64,000 bases of DNA, from positions 434,001-498,000 of the forward strand of contig NZ_FMAF01000002.1 in NCBI RefSeq assembly GCF_900094565.1, read 5' to 3'. Under the pieces are notes generated by a model that saw only the letters and a program-made list of their open reading frames with translations, ran no database searches and was not told the origin of the DNA. A program made the translations under genes and the position numbers. Source of the DNA: Martinezella lusitana. Its GTDB lineage: Bacteria > Pseudomonadota > Alphaproteobacteria > Rhizobiales > Rhizobiaceae. This document shows positions 49,349-59,062 of this stretch, in pieces (the stretch's first letter is position 1; each line of letters opens with the position of its first letter).

Positions 49349-49392
49349 AGCATGATCCAGAAAAGTGCGAAGCGGTTTTCTGACAAGGTCAT
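49348..49392 (+). repeat. Rhizobial palindromic repeat, copy 3
   Basis: AAGCATGATCC, then AGAAAAGTGCGAAGCGGTTTTC and a closing GGTCAT. It starts at the last base of the sucA stop codon. It shares its core with copies at 16501-16550 and 36581-36624. Confidence 0.8.
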
Positions 49393-49420
49393 CGAGCAAA
49401 GACGATAGGGAGGTGGGACG

Positions 49421-49741
49421 ATGGCTTATTTTCATATGAAACTCGTGCCGCCGCGTCCCAGCTTTCCACATGACGCCACTGGGGAGGAGATGGCGGCCAT
49501 GCAGCAACATGCCGCCTATTGGCACGGGCATGCGCAAACCGGGGTGGCCATTGTCGTCGGCCCGGTCTTCGCTGCCGCCGGTGCCTTTGGCATGGCGATC
49601 ATCGAGACAGAAGATGCCGACACCGCGAAGGCGCTCTGCGATGCTGATCCCGTCCTTCTTGCAGGACTCGGCTTCCGCACCGAAATCTCGCCGATGCCAT
49701 CGATCATTCTCCGGCCGCCTGCTGCCGGATCATCTACTTAA
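49421..49741 (+). CDS. YciI-like protein between sucA and sucB
   Basis: The product has 106 residues and resembles YCII-type ferredoxin-like proteins: FHMKLVPPRPSFPHDATGEEMAAMQQHAAYWHGHAQTGVAIVVGPV, then FGMAIIETEDADTAKALCDADPVL. The conserved histidine and the DADP turn are visible. GGGAGG precedes the ATG. It ends 31 bp before sucB, so it is part of the odh operon. No function is known. Confidence 0.83.
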   Translation: MAYFHMKLVPPRPSFPHDATGEEMAAMQQHAAYWHGHAQTGVAIVVGPVFAAAGAFGMAIIETEDADTAKALCDADPVLLAGLGFRTEISPMPSIILRPPAAGSST

Positions 49742-49772
49742 CGTATAACGACGAAAAATCAGGATCTGAACA

Positions 49773-51002
49773 ATGGCCACTGAAATCCGCGTTCCTACCC
49801 TCGGCGAGTCCGTCAGCGAGGCGACCGTCGGCACCTGGTTCAAGAAGGTCGGCGATGCCATCAAGGCCGATGAGCCGATTCTCGAGCTTGAAACCGACAA
49901 GGTGACGATCGAAGTTCCAGCACCTGCGGCTGGCACGCTGTCCGAAATCGTTGCCCAGGCCGGGGAGACCGTAGGCCTCGGCGCGCTGCTCGGCCAGATC
50001 AGTGCCGGCAACGGTGCCGCCGCCGCTCCGGCTCAGGCTGCCGCTCCGGCTGCTCCTGCCGCTGCCGCGCCGGTTGCTGCAGCAACCGTTTCCGCTTCGG
50101 CTTCCGCCATGCCGCCGGCTCCGGCCGCCGCCAAGCTGCTCGCCGAGAACAATATCTCCGCCGATCAGGTCGATGGCAGCGGCAAGCGCGGTCAGGTCCT
50201 GAAGGGCGATGCCATCGCCGCCATCGCCAAGGCTTCCTCGGCGCCTGCCGCCGCGCCGGCTGCTCCGGTCGCCGCGCGTGCGCCGACCGCCGTCGAGGAC
50301 GTCAGCCGCGAAGAGCGCGTCAAGATGACCCGCCTGCGCCAGACGATCGCCCGCCGCCTCAAGGATGCGCAGAACACCGCCGCCATGCTCACCACCTACA
50401 ATGAGGTGGACATGAAGGCGGTCATGGACCTGCGCAACAAGTACAAGGACATCTTCGAGAAGAAGCATGGCGTGAAGCTCGGCTTCATGGGCTTCTTCAC
50501 CAAGGCCGTCACGCACGCCCTGAAGGAACTGCCGGCCGTCAACGCCGAGATCGACGGCACCGACATCATCTACAAGAACTACTGCCATGTCGGCATGGCT
50601 GTCGGTACCGACAAGGGCCTCGTCGTTCCTGTCATTCGCGATGCCGACCAGATGTCGATCGCCGAGGTCGAGAAGGAGCTTGGCCGTCTGGCAAAAGCTG
50701 CCCGTGACGGCACGCTGTCGATGGCTGACATGCAGGGCGGCACCTTCACCATCACCAACGGCGGCGTCTATGGTTCGCTGATGTCCTCACCGATCCTGAA
50801 CGCGCCGCAGTCGGGCATTCTCGGCATGCACAAGATCCAGGAACGTCCGGTCGTCATCGGCGGTCAGGTCGTCATCCGTCCGATGATGTATCTGGCGCTC
50901 TCCTACGATCACCGCATGGTCGACGGCAAGGAAGCCGTGACCTTCCTCGTGCGCGTCAAGGAAAGCCTGGAAGATCCGGAACGCCTGGTTCTCGATCTCT
51001 AA
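49773..51002 (+). CDS. sucB: Dihydrolipoamide succinyltransferase (E2 of 2-oxoglutarate dehydrogenase)
   Basis: This 409-residue E2 subunit has one lipoyl domain (lipoyl lysine in [17 protein letters not shown] near residue 43), an alanine- and proline-rich linker, a peripheral-subunit-binding domain ([30 protein letters not shown]), a second linker and the catalytic domain. The catalytic HxxxDG is in [16 protein letters not shown]. It sits between SucA and LpdA genes, completing the complex. Confidence 0.98.
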   Translation: MATEIRVPTLGESVSEATVGTWFKKVGDAIKADEPILELETDKVTIEVPAPAAGTLSEIVAQAGETVGLGALLGQISAGNGAAAAPAQAAAPAAPAAAAPVAAATVSASASAMPPAPAAAKLLAENNISADQVDGSGKRGQVLKGDAIAAIAKASSAPAAAPAAPVAARAPTAVEDVSREERVKMTRLRQTIARRLKDAQNTAAMLTTYNEVDMKAVMDLRNKYKDIFEKKHGVKLGFMGFFTKAVTHALKELPAVNAEIDGTDIIYKNYCHVGMAVGTDKGLVVPVIRDADQMSIAEVEKELGRLAKAARDGTLSMADMQGGTFTITNGGVYGSLMSSPILNAPQSGILGMHKIQERPVVIGGQVVIRPMMYLALSYDHRMVDGKEAVTFLVRVKESLEDPERLVLDL

Positions 51003-51016
51003 GGGAGCGTTGGATC

Positions 51017-51766
51017 ATGTCGACATGGCCCATGCGGACGCTGCGCGGATTGTTGTGCGCCGTCGCCGCATGGGTGCCATCATCCGCCGGCGCGGATGAG
51101 TTCGACGTTTCCAAGCTCAGCAGCAACCTCGATCTGGCGTCGCTCAGCGACGCCGATCTTGCTGCACGATCGATCACCGTCCTTCGCATCGGTAATGTCG
51201 AACTGACGTCCGGCCGCATCGTTGCCAGCGATCCGCTGGTCGGACCGGGCCGTCCGGCGCTGGTCAGGACCGTGCCTCCGGGCGATTATCCAGTGACGCT
51301 CTATGAAGCCTTCGGCCGCATCGCCGCCGGCAGCATTCGGTTTGCCGAGGGCAAGCCGGTGCGCTGGGAGCTGGCGCTCATTCCGGGCCAGGATATCAAT
51401 GCGTTGAAGGGTGAGGAGTTCTTCGGCTATCCGGTGGATGCTGGCCTCGGCTGCTATATGGATGCCGATACCTATGCTCTCATTCAGGAGCGGGAAAAGC
51501 AGGTCCGGGCCGAGAAGTCGTCCTCGGATATCAACTACTATGACGATGTCCTGGCGCCCGAGCTCGAGGCGAACAAGGACAAATATGCCATGCACCGGCC
51601 GGTGGCCGGCGAGCGTGGTAATGTCGCCATCTTCTGGAGCGGCTGGGGCGATGGCTTCTATCCGGTCTTCTGGGGCCTCGATGCCGGCGGGCGGCCGCTG
51701 GTTCTGTTCACCGACTTCGGCGTGACGGAGAACGCCGATGGCCGGCGCGAACCGGGAGGGGAATGA
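51017..51766 (+). CDS. DUF4241 family secreted protein
   Basis: The product has 249 residues. A signal peptide is likely (basic MRTLR, hydrophobic stretch, cut after SAGA). The DUF4241 pattern is visible: SGRIVASDPLVGPG, VPPGDYPVTLYEAF, IRFAEGKPVRWELALIPGQD and GYPVDAGLGCYMDADT. The family has no known activity. It lies 14 bp after sucB and its stop overlaps the next start by four bases. Confidence 0.82.
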   Translation: MSTWPMRTLRGLLCAVAAWVPSSAGADEFDVSKLSSNLDLASLSDADLAARSITVLRIGNVELTSGRIVASDPLVGPGRPALVRTVPPGDYPVTLYEAFGRIAAGSIRFAEGKPVRWELALIPGQDINALKGEEFFGYPVDAGLGCYMDADTYALIQEREKQVRAEKSSSDINYYDDVLAPELEANKDKYAMHRPVAGERGNVAIFWSGWGDGFYPVFWGLDAGGRPLVLFTDFGVTENADGRREPGGE

Positions 51767-52290
51767 CGATGTTGACTAACCGCATGATGACGCGGCTGGC
51801 TCCGGTGCGCTGGGCGATGATGGCCTTTGCTGTTAATCCGGCACTGGCTCTGGCAGGCGAATGCGTGCAGGAAAAGGCCGTCTACGGCGATATGGATGAC
51901 GCCTATGAGCTGCGCTTCGAGCCCATGGGGTCGGAATCATCCGTCAGCAACAAGTTCAAGCTTGCCGTGCGCAACACCAACGTCGTGGCCGATGGCGTTG
52001 TCACGCGCACCGACGATCAAAAGCGCGCCGATGGCAGGATCATGTTCGAGTGCCCGGAAGGTGATGTGACCGGGGCCGATCTGAGGGCCTGCACCGTCTG
52101 GCAGGGCATGGTCTATGCCTCGGACCTGAAGGGCCATATCAGCGCGCTTCCGACCGAGGGCGAGAGTGCGGCGGAACGGCTTTTCCTGCCGGCGCTCGGA
52201 CCCTCGATCCAGAAGTCTTCTCTTTGGGGCGAGGGCAAGGCAACCGTTGCGCCCTGGGACGTCCTCAGCCTGAAAGGATGCTATCAATGA
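51763..52290 (+). CDS. Hypothetical secreted protein downstream of DUF4241
   Basis: The product has 175 residues with a likely signal peptide ending near LALAGE. The mature part has three or four cysteines (ECVQEK, MFECPEG, RACTVW, GCYQ) that could form disulfides. I recognise no family. It overlaps the DUF4241 gene (ATGA) upstream and the SDR gene (ATGA) downstream, so it is translationally coupled on both sides and is likely a periplasmic partner of the DUF4241 protein. Confidence 0.75.
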   Translation: MTMLTNRMMTRLAPVRWAMMAFAVNPALALAGECVQEKAVYGDMDDAYELRFEPMGSESSVSNKFKLAVRNTNVVADGVVTRTDDQKRADGRIMFECPEGDVTGADLRACTVWQGMVYASDLKGHISALPTEGESAAERLFLPALGPSIQKSSLWGEGKATVAPWDVLSLKGCYQ

Positions 52291-53042
52291 GCGAGAGTGC
52301 ACCCGTTCTTCTCGTAACCGGCGGCAGCCGCGGCATCGGCGCGGCTGTTTCAGTGGCCGCTGCTCAGCATGGCTGGGCGGTGGCGGTCAACTACGCGTCC
52401 AACAAGGAGGCGGCCGAGGCTGTGGTGGCGACGATCCGCGAGGCCGGGGGCGAGGCGATCGCAATCGCCGGCGATGTCGGCAAGCCCGAGGACATCAAAT
52501 CCATCTTTGCCACGATCGACGCGCATTTCGGCCACCTCGATGGCCTCGTCAACAATGCCGGCATCGTTGGTGTGATCCAGCGCCTCGACGAAATGACGCC
52601 TGAGCGGATCGACCGCATGTTCCGCGTCAATGTCACCGGCTCGATGCTCGTCGCGGCGGAAGCGGTGCGCCGCATGTCGACTCGGCACGGCGGCAAGGGC
52701 GGCGTGATCGTCAACGTTTCTTCTCTGGCCGCCACGCTCGGCGGCGGCGGGCAATATGTCGATTATGCCGCTTCCAAGGGGGCGATCGATACCTTCACGG
52801 TCGGTCTGGCGCGCGAGGTGGCGGCCGAAGGCATCCGCGTCAACGCCGTCCGGCCCGGCATCATCGATACGGATATCCACGCCGCCGCCGGCCTGCCGGA
52901 CCGGGCTCGCGACATCGCTCCGCAATTGCCGATGAAGCGTGCCGGAACGGCCGACGAGGTGGCCGACTCCATCCTCTATCTCCTGGGGCCTCACGCATCC
53001 TATATAACGGGTGCCTTGCTCGACGTGAGCGGTGGCCGTTAA
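52287..53042 (+). CDS. SDR family oxidoreductase
   Basis: The product is a 251-residue classical SDR close to the FabG/glucose dehydrogenase group. LVTGGSRGIGAAV is the cofactor loop, NNAGIVG follows, a serine in VNVSSLAATLGG and YxxxK in YVDYAASKGAI form the active site, and VRPGIIDTDIH is the conserved C-terminal turn. Its preference for NADP is suggested by the basic and small residues after the first strand, but this is inference. It overlaps the upstream gene by four bases. Confidence 0.9.
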   Translation: MSESAPVLLVTGGSRGIGAAVSVAAAQHGWAVAVNYASNKEAAEAVVATIREAGGEAIAIAGDVGKPEDIKSIFATIDAHFGHLDGLVNNAGIVGVIQRLDEMTPERIDRMFRVNVTGSMLVAAEAVRRMSTRHGGKGGVIVNVSSLAATLGGGGQYVDYAASKGAIDTFTVGLAREVAAEGIRVNAVRPGIIDTDIHAAAGLPDRARDIAPQLPMKRAGTADEVADSILYLLGPHASYITGALLDVSGGR

Positions 53043-53059
53043 GCGGAAGGGTGGCTTTC

Positions 53060-53698
53060 ATGCAATATATTCTCGAATTCCTCGGCCTGATGGCGGTGTT
53101 CTCAATCTTCATCGTCATTCCCGGCGCCGATTTTGCCGTCATCCTGCGACAGAGCATCGTGCATGGCCGCCGCGCCGCCATGATGACCGGGCTCGGCATG
53201 GGCTTCTCGCTGCTCTTCCACATCAGCTACACCATCCTCGGCCTCGGCCTGATCGTCTCGCAATCGCTTGTCCTGTTCAGCATGATCAAATGGGCCGGCG
53301 TTCTCTATCTCGTTTATCTCGGCCTCAAGTCGTTCCGCGATCCGGGCTTCAAGGTGGCGGAAATCGAGATCACCGATGCCGACCGCAAGCCGGTCTCCGC
53401 CTGGCGCTGCCTGGCGACGGGCTTCATCACCAATGCGCTCAACCCGAAGCCGGTGCTGTTTTTCCTGTCGCTGTTTTCGACGCTCGTGCATCACGACACG
53501 CCGGCGCTGATCCAGTTCAGCTACGGCATCGGCATGGCGGCGGCTCTGGTCGCCTGGTTTGCCGGCGTCTCCACCTTTTTCACCGTCAAGCCGGTTCGCG
53601 ATCGCTTTATCGCGTCAGGCAAATGGTTCAACCGCATCACCGGAGCGGCGCTCGTCGGCTTCGGCATCCGCCTCGCCTTGGCGCGGGCGGCCGACTAA
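53060..53698 (+). CDS. LysE/RhtB family exporter
   Basis: The product has 212 residues and six hydrophobic segments. MAVFSIFIVIPGADFAVILRQSIVHGRRAAMMTGLGMG is the family start block and GFITNALNPKPVLFFLSLFSTLV the second. The ATG at 53060 has AAGGGTGG upstream; a GTG at 53051 is possible. It is 28 bp before lpdA. This is the third LysE-type exporter in the window. Confidence 0.9.
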   Translation: MQYILEFLGLMAVFSIFIVIPGADFAVILRQSIVHGRRAAMMTGLGMGFSLLFHISYTILGLGLIVSQSLVLFSMIKWAGVLYLVYLGLKSFRDPGFKVAEIEITDADRKPVSAWRCLATGFITNALNPKPVLFFLSLFSTLVHHDTPALIQFSYGIGMAAALVAWFAGVSTFFTVKPVRDRFIASGKWFNRITGAALVGFGIRLALARAAD

Positions 53699-53726
53699 CA
53701 GAGATAGAAAACAAGGAAATTAAACG

Positions 53727-55133
53727 ATGTCCTACGATGTGATCATTATCGGAACCGGCCCGGGCGGCTATGTCTGCGCAGTCAAGGCGGCGCAGCTCGG
53801 CCTGAAGGTGGCGGTCGTCGAAAAGCGAGTGACCTTTGGCGGTACCTGCCTCAACATCGGCTGCATTCCCTCCAAGGCGCTGCTGCACGCTTCCGAAGTG
53901 TTCCATCAGGCCGGCCATGGCATGGACGCGCTCGGCGTCGAGGTTGCAACGCCGACGCTGAACCTTGGCAAGATGATGGCCCACAAGGACGCGACGGTTA
54001 AGTCGAATGTCGATGGCGTCGCCTTCCTCTTCAAGAAGAACAAGATCGATGCCTTCCAGGGCACCGGCAAGATCGTTTCCGCCGGCAAGGTTGCCGTGAC
54101 GGCTGACGACGGCAAGGTGACGGAGATCGAGGGCAAGAACATCGTCATCGCCACCGGCTCCGACGTTGCCGGCATTCCGGGCGTGCCGCTCGAAATCGAT
54201 GAGAAGATCATCATCTCCTCCACCGGCGGCATCGCGCTCGACAAGGTACCGGGCAAGATGATCGTCGTCGGCGGCGGCGTCATCGGCCTCGAGCTCGGCT
54301 CGGTGTGGTCGCGCCTCGGCGCCAAGGTTACCGTCGTCGAATATCTCGACACCATCCTCGGCGGCATGGACGGCGAAGTCTCCAAGCAGTTCCAGCGCAT
54401 GCTGGCCAAGCAGGGCGTGGAATTCCATCTCGGCGCCAAGGTGGTCGGCGTCGAGAAGTCCGGCGGTGGCGCGAAGGTTACCTTCGAGCCGGTCAAGGGC
54501 GGCGACAAGGTCGTGCTCGACGCCGATGTCGTGCTGGTCGCGACTGGCCGCAAGCCCTATACGGCAGGCCTTGGCCTGGAAGAGGCCGGCGTCGTGCTCG
54601 ACAATCGTGGCCGCGTCGAGATCGACGGCCACTTCAAGACCAACGTTGCCGGCATCTATGCCATCGGCGACGTGGTGAAGGGTCCGATGCTGGCGCACAA
54701 GGCGGAAGACGAGGGCGTGGCGCTCGCCGAGATCCTCGCCGGCCAGGCGGGCCATGTGAACTACGACGTCATCCCGAGCGTCGTCTACACCCAGCCGGAA
54801 GTCGCCTCCGTCGGCAAGACCGAGGAAGAGCTGAAGGCCGCGGGCATCGCCTACAAGGTCGGCAAGTTCCCGTTCTCCGCCAACGGCCGCGCCCGCGCCA
54901 TGCTGGCGACCGATGGTTTCGTCAAGATCCTGGCCGACAAGGAAACGGACCGGGTTCTGGGCGGCCATATCGTCGGCTTCGGCGCCGGTGAGATGATCCA
55001 CGAGATTACCGTGCTGATGGAATTCGGTGGGTCGTCGGAAGATCTCGGCCGCACCTGCCATGCGCATCCGACCATGTCGGAAGCCGTGAAGGAGGCAGCG
55101 CTTGCGACCTTTTTCAAGCCGATCCACATGTAA
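53727..55133 (+). CDS. lpdA: Dihydrolipoamide dehydrogenase (E3)
   Basis: This 468-residue flavoprotein reoxidises dihydrolipoamide of the 2-oxoglutarate complex. FAD-binding IIGTGPGGYVCAVKAAQLGLK is at the N-terminus, the redox disulfide in GGTCLNIGCIPSKALLHA, NAD-binding VVGGGVIGLELGSVWSRLG near residue 180, and the catalytic His-Glu in HAHPTMSEAVKEAAL. It closes the TCA cluster and is preceded by AAGGAAATTAAACG. Confidence 0.98.
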   Translation: MSYDVIIIGTGPGGYVCAVKAAQLGLKVAVVEKRVTFGGTCLNIGCIPSKALLHASEVFHQAGHGMDALGVEVATPTLNLGKMMAHKDATVKSNVDGVAFLFKKNKIDAFQGTGKIVSAGKVAVTADDGKVTEIEGKNIVIATGSDVAGIPGVPLEIDEKIIISSTGGIALDKVPGKMIVVGGGVIGLELGSVWSRLGAKVTVVEYLDTILGGMDGEVSKQFQRMLAKQGVEFHLGAKVVGVEKSGGGAKVTFEPVKGGDKVVLDADVVLVATGRKPYTAGLGLEEAGVVLDNRGRVEIDGHFKTNVAGIYAIGDVVKGPMLAHKAEDEGVALAEILAGQAGHVNYDVIPSVVYTQPEVASVGKTEEELKAAGIAYKVGKFPFSANGRARAMLATDGFVKILADKETDRVLGGHIVGFGAGEMIHEITVLMEFGGSSEDLGRTCHAHPTMSEAVKEAALATFFKPIHM

Positions 55134-55247
55134 GAACGGCGTTTAAGCTCGGTCGAATACTGGGATTGCAATGGACATGCGATGATGCGATGAACGGGGC
55201 CTCTCGTGCATCGCATCATCGAAGCTCCCCCAATCACCGAAGCAAGC

Positions 55248-58106
55248 ATGTCACGCCAAATCCCAGCTATTGCCGCATCCCTACAACTGTTCATTGTTGT
55301 CGTCTTCACGGTCCTAGTGACCGGTGTGCTCCCGGCTCATGCCGAAACGCCTGATGTCGGTTGGCCGCAAGCCGCCAGCGATCTGCCGGCGGAACCCGAT
55401 CTCCGTTTCGGCACGCTGCCCAACGGTATGCGTTTCGCCATCATGCATAATGCGACGCCTGCGGGGCAGGTGGCGATCCGGTTTCGCATCGGCACCGGTT
55501 CGCTCCAGGAAAAAGACGATCAGCAGGGGCTGGCGCATTTTCTCGAACATATGGCGTTCAAGGGTTCGACCCACGTTCCCGAAGGCGAGATGACCCGAAT
55601 CCTCCAGCGCCTCGGCCTGGCCTTCGGCGCGGATACGAACGCTTCGACCAGCTACAACGAAACCGTCTATGCGCTCGATCTGCCTGAGGCCGATGCCGAG
55701 ACGGTTTCCACCGGCCTGATGCTGATGCGCGAGACGGCGAGCGAACTCACGCTGGACGCCGGCGCCTTCGACCGCGAGCGCGGCGTCATCCTCTCGGAGG
55801 AGAAGCTGCGCGATACGCCGCAATATCGGGGCGGAACCGGCTTCATGAACCTGCTGCTGCCCGGCCAGCGCGTGCTGCTGCGTCCGCCTATCGGCAAGAC
55901 TGACATCATCAGCAACGCACCGGTCGATCTGGTGCGGGACTATTATCGCACCAATTATCGGCCGGAACGCGCCACGCTGATCGTGGTCGGCGATATCGAT
56001 GCGGCGGCCCTCGAAGCCGACATCCGCAGCCGCTTCAGCAATTGGATGTCAAATACACCGGCGCCGGCGGAGCCCGATCTGGGCGCTCTTGAAAAACACG
56101 GGGAGCGCGTTGGAACCGTGGTTGTGCCGGGTGGCGCCACCTGCGTGCAGATCGCCTGGACGCGTCCCTATGATGGTTCGCAGGACACAGTTGCCAAGCG
56201 TCGTCAGCAGTTGATCGACGGGATAGGGCTGGCTGTTCTCAACCGGCGCATCTCCGTTCTGGCGCAACAGCCCAACCCGCCTTTCGTCAGCGCGCAGGCC
56301 GGTTCTCAGGATCTGTTGAAGTCCGCGCACGTCACGATGATTGCCGCCGATAGCGATCCCGACAAGTGGCAGGCGGCGCTTGCCGCCATCGATCAGGAGC
56401 AGCGCCGCATTGCCGAGTTCGGTGCTGCGCAAAGCGAGATCGATCGCGAAATTGCCGAATACCGGTCGACGCTGCAGGCGGCTACGGGCGGCGCTGCAAC
56501 GCGCACGAGCCCGGACATTGCCGGATCTTTGGCCTGGAGTGTCGGCAAAGGCGTGGTCTTCACCTCGCCGGCGGAAGACCTCTCGCTCTTCGATGCTGCG
56601 ATGAAAGGCTTGACAGCGGCCGAGGTCAACCAGAGTCTCCAGGCTGCCTTTGCGGGCAACGGTCCGCAACTGGTACTGCAGATCCCGCAAATGCCCGAGG
56701 GCGGTGTCGCGGCTGTTGAAAAGGCCTATGCGGACTCGCGCGCCGTGCCGGTTACTGCGCCGGAGCATACGACAGCGGCCGTCTGGGCGTATACCGATTT
56801 CGGGAAGGCCGGAGCCGTCGTCGAACAGCGAGTCGTCGATGATCTCGGCGTGACGATGGTACGCTTTGCCAACGGCGTCCGCCTGACCGTCAAGCCGACA
56901 AAGCTCCGCGGCGACGAAGTCCTGGTTCGTGCGAATATCGGTCGCGGTCGGCTCGATCTGCCGCATGACCGCCCGCTGCCAATATGGGCGGCGCCGACGG
57001 TGCCGCTGTCCGGCCTCAAAGCAATCAGCTACGATGACTTGCAGAAGGCGTTCGCCAGCAACGTCGTCGGCAGCGACTTTTCCATCCAGGATGGCTCCTT
57101 CAGATTCGAGGGGGCGACGCGGCCGAGCGACCTGGCGACGCAATTGCAGCTTCTGACGGCCTATGTCTCCGATCCGGCCTACCGTCCTGATGTCTTCAAG
57201 CGGGTGCAACAGGCCTATCTGAACAGTCTGACGCAGCTTCAGGCAACGCCAGGGACCGTGGTCGGCCGCGATCTTCCCGGGCTTTTGCATTCTAATGATC
57301 CGCGCTGGACTTTTCCGGACCGGACACAGTTGCTCGACACCAAGCCGGAAGATTTCGAGGCACTCTTGCGGCCGTTCCTTTCCAGGGGGCAGATCGAAGT
57401 CATCATCGCCGGCGATGTTCAGGTGGATGATGCGATCCGCATGACCGCACAGACCTTCGGTGCGCTGCCGGCCCGGCCCGATGCGCAGGAGCGGACCGAC
57501 AGTAGCGCGCTTTTTCCGGCACCGACGCCGGAACCGGTCGTGCGGCTTCAGGACGGGCGAAGCGACAATGCCGGCGCGCTTGTTGCCATGCCGATCGGCG
57601 ATTTTCTCTCCGATTTGCCGCGCGCCGTTGCCGCCAATGTTACAGGAGCGATCTTCCGGAATCGCCTGATCGATCAGTTCCGCATTGCCGAGGGCGCGAC
57701 TTACAGCCCACAGGGCGACGTCGACCTGTCCAGATCGATCCCGGGCTATGGCTTTGCCTATGTCTACGTCGAGACAGTTCCGGCGAAGGTGGATCATTTC
57801 TTCGATCTGGTGGACAAGATCAGCGCCGATTTGCGGGATAGGGACGTTTCACCGGACGAACTCACGCGCGCCAAGGCTCCGATCGTGGAGGAGATAAAGC
57901 GTTCGCAGCAGACCAACGGCTATTGGCTGGAGAGCTTGCATGGTGCCCAGACGGATGCCCGGCGTCTCGAGCGGATTCGCGGCAGCATCAACGGCTACCA
58001 GTCCATAACAGCGCAGGATGTCCGGGCAATTGCGACAGTCTATCTGAAGCCGGAGACGTCCTGGCGTATGAAAATATTGCCGGCTAACGGATCGGCTGTG
58101 CGCTAG
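55248..58106 (+). CDS. M16 family (insulinase-like) metallopeptidase
   Basis: This is a secreted zinc protease of about 952 residues (start uncertain). The inverted zinc motif HFLEH is at 97-101 (HxxEH) with the downstream glutamate in the SEEKLRDTPQY region, and the second M16 half (GRGRLDLPH, ATRPSDLATQLQLLTAYV, GDVQVDDAIRMTAQTFG) lacks a zinc motif, as in PqqL-type proteins. A signal peptide precedes the mature part. ATG 55248 gives a standard signal peptide; GTG 55206 is an alternative. Its TAG stop codon contains the TA used by the adjacent IS630 insertion, so the gene is intact. Confidence 0.92.
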   Translation: MSRQIPAIAASLQLFIVVVFTVLVTGVLPAHAETPDVGWPQAASDLPAEPDLRFGTLPNGMRFAIMHNATPAGQVAIRFRIGTGSLQEKDDQQGLAHFLEHMAFKGSTHVPEGEMTRILQRLGLAFGADTNASTSYNETVYALDLPEADAETVSTGLMLMRETASELTLDAGAFDRERGVILSEEKLRDTPQYRGGTGFMNLLLPGQRVLLRPPIGKTDIISNAPVDLVRDYYRTNYRPERATLIVVGDIDAAALEADIRSRFSNWMSNTPAPAEPDLGALEKHGERVGTVVVPGGATCVQIAWTRPYDGSQDTVAKRRQQLIDGIGLAVLNRRISVLAQQPNPPFVSAQAGSQDLLKSAHVTMIAADSDPDKWQAALAAIDQEQRRIAEFGAAQSEIDREIAEYRSTLQAATGGAATRTSPDIAGSLAWSVGKGVVFTSPAEDLSLFDAAMKGLTAAEVNQSLQAAFAGNGPQLVLQIPQMPEGGVAAVEKAYADSRAVPVTAPEHTTAAVWAYTDFGKAGAVVEQRVVDDLGVTMVRFANGVRLTVKPTKLRGDEVLVRANIGRGRLDLPHDRPLPIWAAPTVPLSGLKAISYDDLQKAFASNVVGSDFSIQDGSFRFEGATRPSDLATQLQLLTAYVSDPAYRPDVFKRVQQAYLNSLTQLQATPGTVVGRDLPGLLHSNDPRWTFPDRTQLLDTKPEDFEALLRPFLSRGQIEVIIAGDVQVDDAIRMTAQTFGALPARPDAQERTDSSALFPAPTPEPVVRLQDGRSDNAGALVAMPIGDFLSDLPRAVAANVTGAIFRNRLIDQFRIAEGATYSPQGDVDLSRSIPGYGFAYVYVETVPAKVDHFFDLVDKISADLRDRDVSPDELTRAKAPIVEEIKRSQQTNGYWLESLHGAQTDARRLERIRGSINGYQSITAQDVRAIATVYLKPETSWRMKILPANGSAVR

Positions 58107-58118
58107 AGCAGATCTTGT

Positions 58119-59062
58119 TCATTCCGGGTCATATCCAGCGGCCCTGAAGTAGTTTGCGCATTCCGCCGGAGTGAAGCGGGGTAGCAGAGCGCCGACTGCG
58201 TCCCACAGGGCGTCGATCTTTCGCTCTGCCCGGCCTCGCAACATGGCTTTCAGTTTGGAGAATGCGTTCTCGATGGGGTTAAAGTCTGAGCTATAGGGCG
58301 GCAGGAACATGAGTTTGGCGCCGGCGCGCTCGATGGCATCGCGCACGCCGGATGTCTTGTGGGCCGGCAAGTTGTCCATGACGACAACGTCCCCCACCCG
58401 CAGGGTCGGCAGCAACACCTGCTCGACATAAGCCAGGAAGACGTTACCGTTCATCGCTCCATCGTAGACAAACGGCGCAGTCATTCCGGTGAGGCGCAAC
58501 GCGCCGGTAAATGTCGTTGTTTTCCAATGGCCGTGCGGAACACCGGCTCGGCAACGCTCGCCTCGAAGTGCACGCCCGCGTAGACGGGCCATCTTCGTCG
58601 AGAGGCCGGTTTCATCTATAAATATCAGTCGGTCAGGATCGAGATCGAGCTGGTTATCAAACCAGCTACGTCGGCGCTTCAGGACATCCGACCGGTCTTG
58701 CTCCAGTGCATGTGCGGTCTTTTTTTAAACGTCCATCCGTGGCCTCGCAGCCATGCGCCGAGTGCACTCCGGCTGATGCTCACCTGCCGCTCAACAGACA
58801 AGCGCTCGACCATTTCATCAAGCGTAACATCCTTGCGCTCTTCGATCAGCTCGACAACGAATGCCTCGTGTGCGTCGAGAGCCGAGGGGCGTTTCCAACC
58901 TTGTGGGCGGGAGGTCGCCTCGCCCTCTTTTGCTCTTGCAATCCACCGGATCGCCGTCGAAATTCCCACTCCGAACCGGGCTGCGGCTTGCCGTGCTGAC
59001 ATGCCCGCCGCAGACGCTTTCAATACGCGTAACCGAAGATCATCGCTCAGTGCTTGTGCCAT
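58119..59062 (-). CDS. IS630 family transposase, made by -1 frameshift
   Basis: This is a DDE transposase of about 314 residues when the two frames are joined. OrfA (to 58679 in frame) holds the helix-turn-helix region: [43 protein letters not shown]. OrfB holds the catalytic core with the three acidic residues in [21 protein letters not shown] and [17 protein letters not shown] run of seven A on the minus strand (58720-58726) lies in the overlap; a -1 slip gives [18 protein letters not shown], the normal family sequence. The first catalytic Asp lies upstream of the first ATG of orfB, so orfB alone cannot be active. The start is ATG 59062, with another ATG directly upstream at 59065. Confidence 0.9.
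58720..58726 (-). other. A7 slippery site for -1 ribosomal frameshift
   Basis: Seven A in a row, followed by G, are read on the minus strand as TTT AAA AAA AGA in the orfA frame. A -1 slip here joins orfA to orfB. Such poly-A sites are standard in IS630 and IS3 type elements. Confidence 0.8.

Noticed and set aside
46493..49537. Minus-strand ORF of 1014 codons opposite sucA
   Set aside because: Antisense frame openness is expected here because of strong third-position GC bias; the composition is Asp-, Arg- and His-rich without motifs, while sucA is certain.
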